This document shows, piece after piece, positions 62,429 to 64,000 of a DNA stretch of 64,000 nt. How positions within the stretch are numbered: the first letter of the stretch is position 1; each line of letters starts with the position of its first letter. The DNA is from an uncultured Eubacteriales bacterium (GTDB lineage Bacteria > Bacillota > Clostridia > Oscillospirales > Oscillospiraceae), in assembly GCA_900319695.1 (NCBI GenBank), contig ONPN01000017.1:1-64000 (forward strand). The letters are read 5' to 3'. A program made the translations under genes and the position numbers. Under the pieces are notes generated by a model. It saw only the letters and a program-made list of their open reading frames with translations, was not told the DNA's origin and did no database searches.

Positions 62429-64000
62429 TCACAGGACAAGCGTCATCACGTTAAAGCCCTGATAGTTGCGGTAATGAAAATCCTTCGCCTGCCTGCGCAC
62501 CAGCATGACGCCCAGCGACGCGAGCAGATCTTCCTGCATGTCCTTGCTCATTTTGCCCATGCGCATATCGAGGGGGTTAAAATATGGGGCGCTGTTGCGG
62601 ATGTGCATGATGTAATCCCCCTCCTTCTCCTTTGCGACAGTGAGGCGGATGTACTCGTCCGGTCTTCCGGTAAAGGCCTGCTCCTGGGTGACGAGGCAGA
62701 GCTCCTCCACCGCCAGTTCAATGAGCGCGGCCTGCTTCTGCGGCGTGTTCTGCGCCTCGCAGAAGGCCGTGACGCCCCGGAGCACCCCGTCCAGTGTCCG
62801 ATGCTCCGGATCCATGAGGGCGCTGTAGACCGGCGTATCATCCTTCCGCGCTCTCATTTCGCGCCGGCTCACAGCGAGCAGCGCCGTCAGAGAGCCGATC
62901 TCACTGATGACAAAGATCCACCAGAAATCAAAGGGGAAAAAGACCCCAGCCATGAAGGTGGTCGGCAGTAAAAAGATCAGGGTACGGAATACGGTTGCAA
63001 AACTCGCGAGCTTTTCCTTCCCGATCGACTGGAAAAAGCCCGTCAGGATAATGGTGACGCCGGCGAAGGGCGTGCTCAGGCAAAAGATGGGAACCGCCCT
63101 TGCGGAGACCTTCAGGGTCTCGGTCTCGGTGACGCCGAACAGGCGCGCCACCGGTGCGTTCAGCACGCCCAGGAGCACCGCGGCCAGTGTGCCGATGGCA
63201 AGGCCCCGGCGCAGGGCGAGCAGAAGCAGATAGTGCAGATCGTCCCAGTCGTGCTCAGCGGAGAAGGTGGCGGCCAGGGGCTGCATGGTATCGGAAAAGG
63301 CCTGATAAATCCCGTAAACGAGGTAGGACACGTTCATCACCAGGTCAAAGATTGCGACATAAATCTCCCCGTCAATGAGGCCGCGCCTGCCCGCCTCGAG
63401 CAGAAGACGGTTGCCCATCATCAGGAAAAGGAACTGAAAAATATAGCGCGCGGAGGAGGAGACGCCGATGCGCAGAGAGTGGAACACCAGCCTTGCGCTG
63501 TCCGCGCCGGGCGAGACGGCCCGCAGGCGTTTGCGCGTCAGGACGCCCTTGCCGCGGAAAAAGTGGATCGACATGATCCCGACGCTGATCATCTGCGCAA
63601 GGATCGTGGCGCAGATCGAGCCGGTCACGCCCCAGCCCAGCGCCAGCACGAACAGGATATTGAGCGTCAGATCCATCAGGCAGCCCATGGAAAAGCCGAG
63701 GGTTGCGAAGAAGGCGCCGTTGTCGCAGCGCACGAAATCGTAAAGCAGCAGATTGATCACGAAGACGGGCGCGGCCAGCAGAAGCGGCCCGGCGTACTGT
63801 CTGCAGAACCGGTGGAGCTCGGCATGCGTCCCGTCTGCGCCGCACAGCGCCAGGATGGGCTCCAGCAGCAGATTGCCCAGGATCCCATAGATGACGGAGA
63901 GCCCCAGCAGCCAGAGCGCCATGAGCTTAAAATGCGCAAGGGCCTCCTCATCCCTTCCGTCCGCTGTGAGTCGGCTGTGCGTCACACAGCCGCCCGTGGA
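62429..64000 (-). CDS. MATE transporter fused to a degenerate RsbW-like ATPase domain (5' end outside window)
   Basis: About 523 residues are visible and the frame is still open at the window end, where STGGCVTHSRL corresponds to the first third of a MATE protein. Nine to ten hydrophobic segments follow, up to FDFWWIFVISEIGSLTALLA. After a short linker the last 140 residues form a GHKL/HATPase_c_2-like domain (AALIELAVEELCLVTQEQAF and LGVMLVRRQAKDFHYRNYQG). Compared with VEEIFVNIASYAY in the next gene, the Mg-binding Asn is replaced, and the DxGxP box is replaced by RNSAPYFNP. It probably no longer binds ATP. Stop 62429 lies 16 bases before the next start. Confidence 0.9.
   Translation of the reverse strand, partial: STGGCVTHSRLTADGRDEEALAHFKLMALWLLGLSVIYGILGNLLLEPILALCGADGTHAELHRFCRQYAGPLLLAAPVFVINLLLYDFVRCDNGAFFATLGFSMGCLMDLTLNILFVLALGWGVTGSICATILAQMISVGIMSIHFFRGKGVLTRKRLRAVSPGADSARLVFHSLRIGVSSSARYIFQFLFLMMGNRLLLEAGRRGLIDGEIYVAIFDLVMNVSYLVYGIYQAFSDTMQPLAATFSAEHDWDDLHYLLLLALRRGLAIGTLAAVLLGVLNAPVARLFGVTETETLKVSARAVPIFCLSTPFAGVTIILTGFFQSIGKEKLASFATVFRTLIFLLPTTFMAGVFFPFDFWWIFVISEIGSLTALLAVSRREMRARKDDTPVYSALMDPEHRTLDGVLRGVTAFCEAQNTPQKQAALIELAVEELCLVTQEQAFTGRPDEYIRLTVAKEKEGDYIMHIRNSAPYFNPLDMRMGKMSKDMQEDLLASLGVMLVRRQAKDFHYRNYQGFNVMTLVL

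Overview
The window looks like a chromosomal segment of a high-GC gut-type Clostridia (Oscillospiraceae-like Firmicute). Reasons: high GC; Firmicute gene neighbourhoods (dprA-topA-trmFO, plsX/rnc/smc/ftsY, yhbY-nadD-yqeK-rsfS, ecfA1-ecfA2-ecfT-truA); GGAGG ribosome binding sites; sortase B; ClpE; and a dense load of short palindromic repeats. No ribosomal RNA, CRISPR array, intact transposase or prophage was seen. The taxon is inferred from gene content only.

Layout. 1-3456: rpoB (minus, cut by the window start). 3457-5900: a 159-bp MITE with a TTTA target duplication, other repeats, a GT-C mannosyltransferase-like gene, and tRNA-Leu(GAG) with a duplicated 3' end and terminator. 5900-11700: two paralogous secreted beta-helix-like repeat proteins in a repeated unit of palindromic element, promoter, gene and terminator. 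11900-16000: a lipoprotein, an EF-G-like GTPase with altered G motifs, and a membrane-anchored SGNH-like protein. 16070-18850: a methionine-uptake operon headed by a Met-rich leader peptide and attenuator; its metN is broken by an internal deletion. 18900-20950: sortase B and a small AT-richer three-gene cassette. 20950-38700: a long minus-strand housekeeping array (SpoU methyltransferase, dprA, topA, trmFO, plsX, rnc, radical SAM, smc, ftsY, yhbY, nadD-yqeK, rsfS, leuS, rpsU). Here acpP is missing from the plsX-rnc gap and a palindromic element fills it. 38700-45350: an ion-transporter-superfamily permease, ilvA, a candidate type I toxin-antitoxin module, glyA, an endonuclease/phosphatase-fold protein and a new 52-aa ORF. 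45389-53300: clpE, cvpA between inverted repeats, truA with the energizing part of an ECF transporter, and a methyltransferase. 53400-64000: an unusual signalling/transport operon.

The last region is the strongest candidate for an undescribed system. In transcription order it holds: a MATE transporter fused to a degenerate RsbW-like ATPase domain (5' end outside the window); a membrane sensor fused to a SpoIIE-type PP2C phosphatase and an intact RsbW-like kinase domain; an MTA/SAH nucleosidase; a STAS anti-sigma-antagonist; a GAF domain fused to a MacB-type ABC ATPase; a 1224-residue FtsX-type permease with two long heptad-repeat coiled coils; and a secreted protein. Every partner-switching part is present, yet no sigma factor is visible, so the switch may act on transport rather than transcription (inference).

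Non-coding DNA is unusually structured. At least six repeat families occur: GTAGGGGCG-ended palindromes, GGCTCCC hairpins, arrays of 7-bp GGAGAGT-like units around hairpins, a TTTTGTGCCC-GGGCACAAAA hairpin family, an inverted pair around cvpA, and two single-copy MITEs. Several touch genes: one supplies the rnc Shine-Dalgarno, one encodes the last truA codons, and one family borders the duplicated beta-helix genes.
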